This document shows positions 54,038 through 64,000 of a stretch of 64,000 bases of DNA, piece by piece. The notes beneath the pieces were generated by a model. That model was not told the DNA's origin and searched no databases. It saw only the letters and a program-made list of their open reading frames with translations. Location: the NCBI GenBank assembly GCA_047967505.1, contig CM106540.1, one strand, 5' to 3'. Position numbers and translations under genes: made by a program. The DNA is from Dipteris shenzhenensis (Eukaryota > Polypodiophyta > Polypodiopsida > Gleicheniales). Every line of letters begins with the position of its first letter. Within the stretch, counting starts at the first letter, position 1.

Positions 54038-57000
54038 CTACGGTTCAATCTCATCCTCAATGAGATCAACTCTTGCCAAACTATCTACTTCAAAATCCAA
54101 ACTAGTGTTGAGATCTACAAGTGACATTCAGCCCACTACTACTTGTGCTACTCATGTGCCCATCAAAATCAGCATCACCAATGGTAGGCTCGTCCTCACA
54201 GGTAATGGCCTCAAGATCTCAGATCTCCTATCTCATGATCATCCTCCTCTCTCGTATCATGGTCAATCACCTCCATGGCCATGATCATCTTCCATACGTT
54301 CCATATTAGTAAATGTACTATACATCACTTTGGAACGTGGCGTAATAGGTATGACATGCCACCACATATTATTATCCCCCACCATTGGTTGATAGAGACA
54401 ACTTGATTCAAACACAAATACAATCATGTTATTTTCCTTGCATCGAAGGTATATTTGAAAGTGAGTATTTTTATATGTGTGTACAATACTCGAGGGGGTC
54501 ACTATGTATAAACCCTCAATATCACGTGCGTTCAAGGCCTATTTGTGAAATCCCTTATCTGTAATTTTTCCATTAATAAAATGTACCCTTTTTCTATACA
54601 AATCTGTAAAATTTTCCCAAAATCATTTTAAAAACTCCCTTATGTAAATTAATTTCTATAAAATTTAGATATTAAAAATATCCTTCTGTTGAACTCATGT
54701 GACAGGGTTACATATGATGACTGACCCCCCTGAGGTACAATACCTGTTCACATTGTTGCAGTAGAACTAGTGTGTCCTTACTTTGCCAAAACTTTGTGGA
54801 GTTAATAGTTACAAAGCCACTTGCATGGCATTTGATTATTGGATTAGGCCTCTTTCCACCACGTCCTTAAACCACTTTACATCCAAAACATACACAAAGA
54901 AGCGTCAAAAGTCAAGCTTAATAATATCGCAATCTCATCCACCAAATGCACTATGAGATGTTGGCTTGTGAGAATAGAACATGGAAATGTCTCCTCCACT
55001 AAACAAACCACCTCCACTGACAAATCTTGAGCATTCTCAAGCATGGTGGGATCTATTTCCTTTGAGCTCACATACCTAGAAAGGAAAAAGTACGCCATAT
55101 TAGCAATATGAACACCTTGCATGGAGCATTGATACACTTCACATTTTGTATCCTGTAAAGTACCTCACAAGCTCGCCCATCTTGTAAATACTATCCTTCA
55201 TGTTCTTCGATGCACTGCCGAGAAATGCTTGTAGGTAGTATGAACTGAACACATAAGGAATGGTTGATTAGTTTCTCCTAATTCACTCACAAATGTGGAA
55301 GGAAAAAGATATTATGCACATCAAATACTTACTTGGAGCATCTTGTGCCAATCATGAGATTTCAAGCCATATAATTCCTCAACACCTCTTTTCTTGCTCT
55401 TTGTGAAGGCCCCCTTCAAACACTAGTATGAATTGTCATTATAGCTTGTTTCACCACCACCATCTCTAGCTTTGATAACCTCCACGGTGCATGAGGTAAA
55501 AATACATGCCCATTTGGCCTCTCTTATGTCCAAGCTTCATGCATCCTCCCTGTGGTGCGTAAAAGATGGAGTATCTAAACAAAAGTTGGTGTTATTGTGA
55601 AATCTTTAGTTCCATTCAATATAGCACATAATAGTTACAAACCCTTATCGGCTCATGCCAAGTGGTCGAGGAGTCATGGAACCATCCCAAATTCTGATGC
55701 AATCTCCCACAATGAGTGACTGTGTGGGGACTTCATTCCAAGGGGCGACATATCTAGGATGATTAGGTGGAAGAAATCGATGGTGATTCTCATAGATGAC
55801 CTTATTCAATGCATCTGCCTGTGAGGCAACTAGCGAAGGACCACAAACAGGACATGCATGGTAACCCGATGTAGTGAGACCTGAATAATAGATACAATTA
55901 AGAGTTCAAGGTGGGCTTATGGTGCCACATCGATTGCCTACTCATAATTAAAATTTCACTGCTTACCTGAACACGCCATAGCTTGGGAAGTCATGCATCG
56001 TCCACATCAAGACTACTTTGTAGTTGAAGTCTCGTGACGAGGGAGATCATGCACCTCGATACCTCTCCAAAGTATCTCTAGCTCACCAATTAAAGGCTCC
56101 AAATAAACATCATGGTTTTTTACTTTATGTTTCCTTGGAGTTAGAAGGCATAACATAACATGTCCTTTCTTAATCGCCATAGAGGGTGGAAGATTATAAT
56201 TCACCAATATCACTGGCCATACACTGTAAGAGGTGCTTTTGAGACCAAATGGGTTCACACCATCCATACCCAATCCAAGTCTCGAGTTCCTAGGTTCTTC
56301 CTTGAAGCTTGGCCATGTGTCTTCAATATGCTTCCACACAGGAGTGTCTTCAAGAGTTCTCCACTTGCCATCGGTTGATCGATGGGAGGAATGCCATGAC
56401 ATGAGCTCTGCAATGGATTTGCACTTGAACATATGTTGGATGCGAGGGATATGGGAAAATGTCACAGAACCTTACGAGGCACATCCAAAGTTTTGAGATC
56501 TGCTCTATTTCTTGCCTCTCCACAAGTAGGACACTCTCTTATATCCTTATGTGGTCCACGAAATAGAATGCAATCTTTGACGCATGCATGGATGCGCTTG
56601 TAATCTAATCCTCCAAGAGAGGTCACATGTTGCCTTGCCATATCTCTTGAGGTCGGTGATTTATTCTCCCTCAGAAGCATTTTGCACAATAGCCTGCACA
56701 AGAAGACCATAAATGAGAAAAAGCATTCGAGTAATTCACCCACTAGCATAATTCACCATATTTGCAAAAGAGACTTTAAAGCTTACTTGAGTAATGCATT
56801 CAAACTTGCATTGCTCCATCCATAGATGGTCTGCAAGTTTAGTAACTCAAGGGAGGCACGTAGAACAGAGAATGTGCACCCCTCAAATAGTGGAGTTGAT
56901 GCTACAATAAAAATATCGTCCTACTCCATGCTATCATCCCTACCTGCAGATTGATGGACATATAAATCCCGCACCATATCATCAAACACCTCCTCCTCCA

Positions 57001-57422
57001 CGACCTCATGAGGTAATGGTAGAGGGCTACTATCACCATCACTCCATGCATCCGTAACGGTCCCTCCTAAAGATCCCACCTCATATCGCCTATGCTTTGC
57101 CTCCTCACGACGAGCATAGGGCAACATGTGAGGGTGTGGCACTACATCCTGTATCAACTTAAAAAGGGATCATAACTCAAACACATGAACACCCATAGGT
57201 ATCTCAATCAACCTTAACTCTTTAACACTTACCATGTTGTCGGGCTCATCCCATTCTCCATACATTGAGATGTGATTGAGTGTAATTTTGCATGCACGAT
57301 ACATGTTTCCTCGACATTTGATCACACATACATTTGATTTTTTGCTCCAACTACATTTCACGATGGTGGTGGATACAGAGGGATTCATCCTCATTGGAGC
57401 TACTTGCAGAAGATGAAGACAT
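54038..57422 (-). pseudogene. CACTA tnp2-B transposase, degenerate
   Basis: The start at 57422 is MSSSASSS-like, as in tnp2-A, with frame breaks in exon 1. Exons then give LPYARREEAKHRRYEVGS, IHACVKDCILFRGPHKD with CPTCGEARNRADL, MFKCKSIAELMSWHSSHRST, GLGMDGVNPFGLKSTSYSVW and KHKVKNHDVYLEPLIGELEI. 55.4-55.9 kb holds the SGYHACPVCGP exon. About 135 bp covering the DPMHxxKN motif are deleted at 55559 relative to tnp2-A. Later pieces include RYVSSKEIDPTMLENAQDLS, and the DUF4216-like exon interrupted by MITE copy 3. The acidic tail ends LDFEVDSLARVDLIEDEIEP at 54038. Inactive. Confidence 0.85.
54489..54734. mobile_element. hAT-like MITE, copy 3 (246 bp)
   Basis: Same orientation as copy 1, beginning CTCGAGGGGGTCACTATGTA. 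The 8-bp duplication GTACAATA flanks it (54481-54488 and 54735-54742). It is inserted in the DUF4216-like exon region of tnp2-B. Relic E has the uninterrupted site at about 63356-63372. Confidence 0.93.
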
Positions 57423-57613
57423 TCCTACCAATAAACAACCCAAAAAATGTATTCTTGCATGAGCTGTAAATGTCAAAACTTTGTCTAGCATCTAACACTG
57501 GTCAAACAGTGAGTCTAGCTTCTGGGAAAATTGACATATGTGTTGTTAAACATGTCTATAGAGGTGCTGCTTCCTAGAAAGGGATTGCATGAATGAAGAA
57601 AGGGATTGCATGA

Positions 57614-58020
57614 ATGATGGAAAGGGATTGCATGAATGAAGTAAGGTTTTATCCTCTCTTTTCGTCTCTTTTCCTCTCTTTTCTCCTCTCTGTTTCTCTC
57701 TTATCTCCTCTCTTTTTCTTTTTTTTCCCCTCTCTTTTCTCCTCTCTTTCCTTCTCACTTTTCCTCTCTTTTATCATCACTTTTCTCTTTTATCCTCTCT
57801 TTTCGTCTCTTTTTCTCTCTTATCTCCTCTCTTTTTCTCTCTTTTTCCTCCTCTCTTTTCCTCTATTTTCCTCTCTTTTCTCCTCTCTTTCCTTTTCTCT
57901 TTTCCTCTCTTTTATCCCCACTTTTTGCTCTATTTTTTCTTTTGCATCTCATGATGAGGGCATGCATGATGGAAAGAGGGCATGCTCCATGGTAATCTTC
58001 TTCTTCTTTTCTTTTCTTTA
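57614..58020. repeat. Polypyrimidine tract, probable ORF2-B leader intron
   Basis: Some 300 bp of TCTCTTTTCCTC-type sequence end in TTCTTTAG at 58020, directly before the coding start region of ORF2-B. It fits a 3' splice acceptor with an expanded pyrimidine tract. The equivalent minus-strand intron of ORF2-C is also pyrimidine-rich. Confidence 0.7.
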
Positions 58021-59412
58021 GTTCATCGTGTGGCCAAGAAGCTCTTCAGCCTCATTTGATCTTCGGGATGCCATCTTTCGGGAGTTATATAACATTTTGG
58101 GGCACCCTCCCACTCTTGGGGAGTTATACACATACATGACTTGAGTACTCCAAACACCCCCCAGGAGTCGGCAGTACAGACACCAAACCACCCCAATCCC
58201 ACACCAATTGAGATTACTTTAGTAGAGTCGAGACAACCCAACTGTCTATAAAGTCAAGCCCCTTCTCCCCCCTACGGTCAGGAGGCCCTTCTGCCTTGTA
58301 GATCGATCGCCGTACTTTTGTGCAGTCGAGAGTCACTTCTCTAGCTATGAGCAGCCAGTGTACTCCAGTGCAATCAAGAGTCACTTCTCCAGCTACGAGT
58401 GGCTAGCGTACTAGCTCGACATGATAGGGCAGCAGGCGTAGTAGCAAGGACAGCGATGAGCAATGGGGGATGCATGGCATAGTGCTTTGGGGGAGGTAAT
58501 GGTGGGGGCAGGGATGATTCAGATGATGCACACATGCCAGAGGGTGATGGTACGAGGCATCTTGATGGATGCATGAGGTAAGGACATCATGGCCTTCATG
58601 TGCTCTATAATTGCTAACAACTACAAAGATTGCTTTATTTACTACAAAGACCATCTAAAAAAGTTGGCTGATGAGACCCTCGCTACTATTCACTCTAGGT
58701 ATCCCAATCCCCCCAATGTTCAGTTCATAGATAAATGGGCTAAGTCAAAGATTGTTATGATACTTGCCAATAAAAGATCCTCGCTTAAGAGGCAACCACT
58801 AGTCGAGATTGCCAGGAGAGAGGGAGGTCAACCACCAAGGGGCCAGCCCCACACCACTCACAGGCATGAGTGGAAGAAAGCAATGAAGGCAGCAAAGGCG
58901 AACCACAGTTTGCAACACGTGGAGGCACAAAGGATTCAAATGGAGCAATATGGAAATGTGCATTCTAGAGCAAGGGATGTTGAATCATGGAAGACCCAAT
59001 TTGTAAGTATTGATCTCAAACTATATTGTGTTTATGTGGTTTATTAGGAGGTTTTTTCTTTGTACTAACCCCTCCACAAATTGTGTCATCTTATAGCTTG
59101 ATATCGTGGGCAGGTAGCCTACTCCTGTCGAGATAGCCTACCACCACCACCATCACAGAGGAGATACATGGAGGCACTTCTATGATGACGGGTTGATTAC
59201 TAAGGAGTAGTATATCCGGGCTACTAGAGTGCCCCCCAGGTATTTAAAAGTAATTAAATAATGTCAATATGGTAACTAAAGATTTGATTTTTCATACATT
59301 GATACATGTTGTCCCTCATTTACAGGGCCCTACGATTGATCAGGAGGAAGAAGATGAGGAAGAAGGGAGCGAAGAAGGAGCAAAGAAGGGAGCGAGGATG
59401 CGGAGAACTTAG
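58021..59412 (+). pseudogene. CACTA accessory protein ORF2-B (Transposase_24-like)
   Basis: Equivalent of ORF2-A, in the opposite orientation. 58021-58240 gives frame-broken pieces matching the A start (LGHPPSPAELY region) and then NTPQES and QTPNHPNP. 58589-59047 is the best part: FMCSIIANNYKDCFIYYKD, RYPNPPNVQFIDKWAKSKIV, NKRSSLKRQPLVEIARREGG, HEWKKAMKAAK, and QMEQYGNVHSRARDVESWKT ending near a GTAAGT donor at about 59002. The next exon gives AYHHHHHRGDTWRHFYDDGL, and a Glu-rich last exon ends in TAG at 59410-59412. The first exon has several stops. It is presumed to be the DNA-binding partner of the transposase. Confidence 0.7.
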
Positions 59413-59414
59413 AT

Positions 59415-59860
59415 TAGTCGTAGAAGTAGTGCTAGCTACTCTTTTTTGTACTTGAAGCCATTGGCTTGGCTTCGTGCCTCTCTTGTTTATACACTCCTCT
59501 TATTTTTTGTACTTAAAGCCACATGACATGGCTTGGCTTTGTGCTATATGTACATGCAAGCACTTTTTGGGCTATGAATTAATATACACTCCTTTTATTT
59601 TTTTGGCTTTCAATTTCCTTATGCAACGTTCTATCAATGAATGCCTTGTGAACTAAACGTTTTGAAGTTGTAATGTTTTATTCAAAATTATAATCATCGG
59701 CTATAGACATGCTTGGAATCATGCTAATTAAAATGCAGTTGGTTGTAAGAATTTAATGTGGAAATGGGATTCTTGTAACTACATAGCATACACAACATAC
59801 ACAGCATTCTGTTCAACCACACAAAATTTTGCTTTTATTAAAAAAAAAGATTTTGTAGAG
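59415..59860. other. CACTA B, 3' side of ORF2
   Basis: Noncoding. CCACATGACATGGCTTGGCT and CTTGAAGCCATTGGCTTGGC are the counterparts of repeats on the 3' side of ORF2-A, confirming that A and B belong to one family. AATTAATATACA-type sequence near 59577 could contain the polyadenylation region. Confidence 0.55.
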
Positions 59861-59864
59861 CGTC

Positions 59865-60079
59865 TATATAAGCACATCTATGTACGAGTCTTTCTGTTTT
59901 TCTTAATTTCTATAAAGCGGCTAAAAGCGTGTCTATAGGTGCGTCTGTCTATTATACAGACGCGCCTATAGATGCGAGCTGTAGACATGCAAATAGATGC
60001 TCTCATAAGTTCTTTTTTAGTTAAGGAAACGCATCTATGTGCACGTCTATGGGTGCTTTGTCTTGTTGTGCTATTAGTG
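59865..60079. repeat. CACTA B right subterminal repeats and terminus
   Basis: Words GCGTCTATA, AGACGCGCCTATAGATGCG and GTAGACATGCAAATAGATGC occur in both orientations, then GCACCCATAGACGTGC reading inward from the end. The terminal ...GTGCTATTAGTG closes the element at 60079. Confidence 0.8.
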
Positions 60080-60289
60080 AAAAATTAAACATTCATATTA
60101 ATTATTTTGGCATTAGGGGAGATGGTGGAACATTATCCCTCCATTAACCTAAGCATTAGATATAGGTTTACAAGAAATAGAGATAAAACTAGGCGTGATT
60201 AACGGTGTATAAATTTTACTTGGATCTGGAAGCTTCCTTGTCATCATAATCGCCTTGTGGAAATATATTCCCTCGTCTGACATGCTCAC

Positions 60290-60785
60290 AGATTTGCCAT
60301 TTCCTCCTCGCCATGCATGGAAGGGTGGGACATAGGAAGGGGGGCTGAGTGATAGAGAGAGACAGGAAAGGGGGGGTGCTGGGCCGAGGGAGAGGAGAGG
60401 GAGTGCAATATGGGATGGCCAAAGGGGGGAGAGGGGAGGAAAAGGGGGGGGAGATGTTTGCTAAGTTGAGGGAGAGGAGAGGGAGCGGGAGAGGAGGGCT
60501 GAGTCTAGGGATGGGGGGCCTGAGTCGTGGGAGGAGGAGGGGATGAGTCAAGGGAGAGGAGGGGAGGGAGGTAGGGGAGGGAGGAAGGGGAGGCAGAGAC
60601 TAAGCGAGATCAGAGAAGGGAGAAAGGGGAGGGAGAGGTTGAGTCGAGGGAGAGGAGAGGAGGGAGGAAGGGGAGGGAGAGGAGTAGGAGAGGCTAAGCA
60701 ATGACGGAGGAGCTGAGCGGCAAGGATGGGGCAGATGGGGAGAGGAGAGAGAGAGAGCATGGGAGGGGAGGGGGAAGGGGAGCAT
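60290..60785. repeat. Purine-rich GGGGAGAGGA tract
   Basis: About 490 bp with almost only G and A on the plus strand. Proline/leucine-rich frames on the other strand are artefacts. It sits immediately before dispersed repeat copy 2. Confidence 0.85.
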
Positions 60786-60805
60786 GGATGATTTTTTCAA
60801 GTTAG

Positions 60806-61070
60806 TTTCGTTAGGAAGCTAAAATTTTATATTGGTGTCGAAATTTTGTATGCCCTAATAAAACTAAATGTTTGAAAGTTTCACCAGGATTTGAAATTTT
60901 TATGCAAAGAAATGTGAAGTTTTGCCAGGATTTATAATTTTTACTTCAAATTTCAAAAGGAAAAATATATAAATGTACTACATCCTATCAATATTGTGAA
61001 ACTAAAAAAATGAGCTCAATAAACTTTCACCAAGATTTCATATTAATATATAAGCATAGCTTCGATAAAA
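60806..61070. repeat. Dispersed repeat, copy 2
   Basis: Begins GTTTCGTTAGGAAGC and ends GCTTCGATAAAAAC. It matches the inverted copy at 50222-50490, including TTTGAAAGTTTCACCAGGAT-like and ATTGTGAAACTAAAAAAATG blocks. Internal subrepeats (GAAGTTTTGCCAGGATTTAT and GAAAGTTTCACCAGGATTTG) are about 40 bp apart. Confidence 0.75.
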
Positions 61071-61074
61071 ACAA

Positions 61075-63145
61075 CAATGAAGGGGAGAGGAGATAGGTTA
61101 ATTGAATGGATTTGTGAGGGGATAAATCAAGGTATGAGGGAAAACTAATTCCTTGAATTTAGTTTTGTGAGCTAGTGAGCAAACATGGTAGAATTTTGTC
61201 TTTATGGTCTTTACACATTGAGGCTCGATTCGCCATACACACTCTTCATAGCCAATGGGAGAAAAGAAAACAAATGGTAGGCAGTAAGGGCTTTACACAC
61301 TACCCACCACACTCTTCTCCTTGTGTTCTACTTGGTTGCCATGTCATGCCCAAAATCGCCCCATCCAAAGACAACCGACTTTGGCTAGGCTACCCATGGA
61401 TGGGCACCCATTGTTCTAGCCAATGGCTTGCTTTCTTGCAAAATGAATCCAATATATGGGTTGCTCAAATTTCTAATTCCATGTTTGGGCAGGCATTGTA
61501 TCTATAAAGGTACCCATGAGTCATGACAACCCGCCCCTCCCATTTTTTAGGTGCCCGAACAATGGGCACCCTTATAAAGACCCTCTATATATAATTTATT
61601 TGTTTGGGAAATGGTTGTGGAGCTGGCTAGGTTAAATTTGAACACTCAATTTTTTTCAAGATGAATTTTCTACGTACGTAGATGTCCGGCAAGCTGTTGG
61701 GACTCTAGCATCTGTCCAAACAGAAAACACTGGCTCTAGATATCTCTGTACCGATGTGCATGATGTGGGGGCAGAGTTGCGGCGCCTTGTGTAACAAAAT
61801 GCGGGTATAGTGCTACGTGGGCATTGCCACGTTTGGATGATCATTGATTGTTCCGAATCTCGAGTCGGAATGTTCCCCTTTGTTTGGTGGTTCTGTTTGG
61901 CTGTATTCATGCTCATTTCTGGGTCCATCGGCACTGTTTGAGGAGCCAGATGTGATTTTTTGGAAGTTTAAACTGGCACCCGCGTGCTTGCCGGCACAGA
62001 TCATTAAGCTTCGCCCTTTCCATTTCGCAAAAGAAGCTAATTTTTGTCCATGCATGATTGGACGAGGACTTTGGAGTCTTAGCTAGCTTGACTATATAGA
62101 ATGGAGTGGCATGAAAATATCGGCCAATACATTAGTTGTGACAGTTTTGGAGTCCACGTCTTGGCTGCTGCTATATATCATTCTCATTCAGGCTTATTAC
62201 TCTCATTTGACCATTCTCCTTTTCCAGCTCGTTCTCCTTTTCGAACTCATAGAGGCCTATGATTCTCATTTGCCCATTCTCCTTTTCGAGCTCGTTCATC
62301 ACTTCCTTGTTTTTCACTTGATTCACTCTCATGGTATCACGTGTCCTAGACTAACAAAGTTGATTGAGTTGTAAAAGCTCTCTATCACCAACTATCATAT
62401 TTGCCCAACTAAAATGGAGATGTTACAGCTCATGCGGGCTTTGGTTAAAAGCCATTAGCACACGCCCTTGGCCACTAGTCCAACACCTTCCATTACCATT
62501 GCTTTTGCCTCTGCACCGGCTGTAGTAGCAGCAAGTTCCTCCACTCAGTGCTTATCCTTGGTGGGCATGGGTAAATATACGTTCTCAAGCTTGTTGGGCA
62601 ACTAAGATAGTAAAGTAAATGTGACCTTTAAAATGATTTGAGCACTCATGCAAACATGCACTTGCTTCAAGCAAACATGTACTTGCTTCAAACGACAACA
62701 TATTAACAAAAGTGAGGGAAGCAAAGCTAATTCCAAGATAATAATATCATGCTTATCTTTGAGAGAACAACAATGAAAATAGTACAACTCATAAAGTATA
62801 TTTAAGAGAAGAAAGATATAAAGGAAAAGGGAGAACCCCTTTGGTGTCACAGTCAAATATGCCGATGTATGGTCCATCTTTGAGTCCATAGATCTTTCTT
62901 AAGGTTAATCACGATAAAGCATATAAGTAATCATGTTCTCATATGGCAATGCTCTTTTAGATATAGTAGATATAATGGGAACGTATAGTAATGAGGCATA
63001 GACCACCATCTTGCGAAAAGTGACTAAGATAAAAATTGTAAAGGATATTCTCCACTTTGGTTTTGTAAAAGGCTTGTGCAACAAGTTCAGATTGTGGAAT
63101 ATATAGATATCAATGGACACTATAAGATGGAAGACATCTAGAATG
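61075..63145. other. No gene recognised
   Basis: A plus-strand frame at 61175-61507 is open for 110 codons but has no recognised features. A short duplication of TCATTTGCCCATTCTCCTTT-type sequence lies at 62204-62300 and a 21-bp duplication of CTTGCTTCAAGCAAACATG at about 62660-62690. Otherwise AT-rich and unassigned. Confidence 0.45.
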
Positions 63146-63149
63146 AGCC

Positions 63150-64000
63150 ATGGCCATGATTATCCTCCATATGCTCCATATTAGTAAATGTACTATACAT
63201 CACTTTGGAACGTGGCGTAATAGGTATGACATGCCACCACCTATTATTATCCACCATTGGTTGATAGACAACCTAATTCAAACACAAATGCAATCATGTT
63301 ATTTTCCTTGCATCAAAGGTATCAAATATTTAAAAGTGAGTATTCTTATATGTGTGTACAATACTTGTTCACATTGTTGCGGTAGTACTAGTGTGTCCTT
63401 CTTACTTTGCCAAAACTTTGTGGAGTCAATAGTTATAAAGCCACTTGCATGGCATCTGATTGTTGCATTAGGGCCTTTTTCCATCATGTCCTTAAACCAC
63501 TTTACATCCCAAACATACACAAAGAAGCATCGAAAGTCAAGCTTAATAATATCTTGGATTATGCCCCAATAATCATCCATGGCTCCATTGGCTCCGTCAA
63601 AGCTAGCAATGACGCCGCAATCTTGTGTGTTTCTCTTATCATCAATCTATTGTGTTCGAAAATGCTTGCCCTCACACCATATAGCATTGAACATAGTATA
63701 CTACACCAAGACAAAATCAATTAAATAAGCAATCTAAATTGTTAAAAGCTCCTAACTTATGCATAAATTTCTATATACCGATCTTGCTCATGCATCCCCT
63801 AGCATACTCCCATTCTTCCATTGTGATATGCATCCCCTCATCTCTCTCTGCTCTCTCCATTTTATCAAGTAGGCAATCCACATGAATATCCTTTGGAAGT
63901 GCTCTTAGATGTTGAGGGTATGGCACATGAGATCCGTGGTGTGTATAAAAGAGGGCCCTTTCTCCTTGTCTTCTTGCCTTTGCATCCTCGCATCTTGTCA
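63150..64000 (-). pseudogene. CACTA tnp2 relic E (C-terminal part, runs off the window)
   Basis: On the minus strand from the window edge: HGSHVPYPQHLRALPKDIHV, KMERAERDEGMHITMEEWEY and ARGCM match the YRRSQPYPRDLALLPTHM and KAERDGETINERERE part of tnp2-C. After an intron, a piece reads RETHKIAASLLALTEPMEPW. Then 63580-63340 gives the DUF4216-like exon (FFVYVWDVKWFKDMM, FWQSKKDTLVLPQQCEQVLY). The last part includes WWHVIPITPRSKVMYSTFTN as in tnp2-B. It is very close to tnp2-B but has no MITE. The 5' part lies beyond 64000. Confidence 0.82.

Larger units (their letters stand above)
53642..60079 (-). mobile_element. CACTA element B (complete, degenerate)
   Basis: The right end, read inward from 60079 on the minus strand, is CACTAATAGCACAACAAGAC. 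The left end at about 53642 has the matching CACAACAAGACAAAGCA after a worn CTCCTATA. Subterminal words (AGACGCG, TAGATGC, GTCTATAG) follow each end. Inside are tnp2-B on minus (54038-57422) and ORF2-B on plus (58021-59412), diverging from about 57.5 kb. It carries MITE copy 3. Both genes hold stops and a deletion, so it cannot move on its own. Confidence 0.82.

Noticed and set aside
57546-58021. Phe/Ser/Leu-rich plus frame and Arg/Lys/Glu-rich minus frame
   Set aside because: They are translations of the polypyrimidine intron tract.
60216-60800. Pro/Leu-rich minus-strand frames
   Set aside because: They are translations of a nearly pure purine tract.
61175-61507. 110-codon frame as a gene
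   Set aside because: Starts in unremarkable sequence, has no family features and no supporting promoter or splice context.

Overview
The window is nuclear DNA of a land plant, probably from a large, transposon-rich genome. The evidence is a kiwellin gene (a plant-specific secreted defence family), Ty1/copia and Ty3/gypsy remnants, several CACTA (En/Spm-type) DNA transposons with introns, hAT-type transposases and hAT-like MITEs. Nothing in the sequence fixes the species. No tRNA, rRNA, CRISPR or prokaryotic operon was seen.

Layout. 1-11 kb holds decayed copia and gypsy fragments. 11-25.4 kb holds two collinear, decayed copies of an unfamiliar gene set: a protein-kinase-like gene, a coiled-coil/RING gene and a small one-pass membrane ORF, all on +, followed by a DUF659/hAT transposase on -. 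25.4-31 kb is CACTA element A, with its tnp2 transposase broken by an internal inversion. 31-42 kb is CACTA element C: an accessory gene (ORF2) on -, a 4.3-kb array of palindromic repeats, and an almost intact tnp2 transposase on +. It ends in a clear CACTA terminus and sits inside an older tnp2 relic, D. 43-45.3 kb shows nothing recognisable. 45.5-46.6 kb is the only convincing host gene, an intronless kiwellin with a TATA box. 47-53 kb is mostly unassigned, with small repeats and one MITE. 53.6-60.1 kb is CACTA element B, complete from end to end but degenerate. 63.1-64 kb is another tnp2 fragment, E, which runs off the window.

How the parts fit. The CACTA elements share one plan: tnp2 and ORF2 diverge from a central region, and in A and C short palindromes built around a CTATA(TA)G core occur both at the element end and in that central region. 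Three 246-bp MITEs have matching inverted ends and exact 8-bp target duplications. One splits ORF2 of element C, one splits the tnp2 of element B, and relic E preserves the empty version of the latter site. The collinear kinase/RING/membrane/hAT set is the most unusual content and could be a transposon with cargo genes or a segmental duplication.
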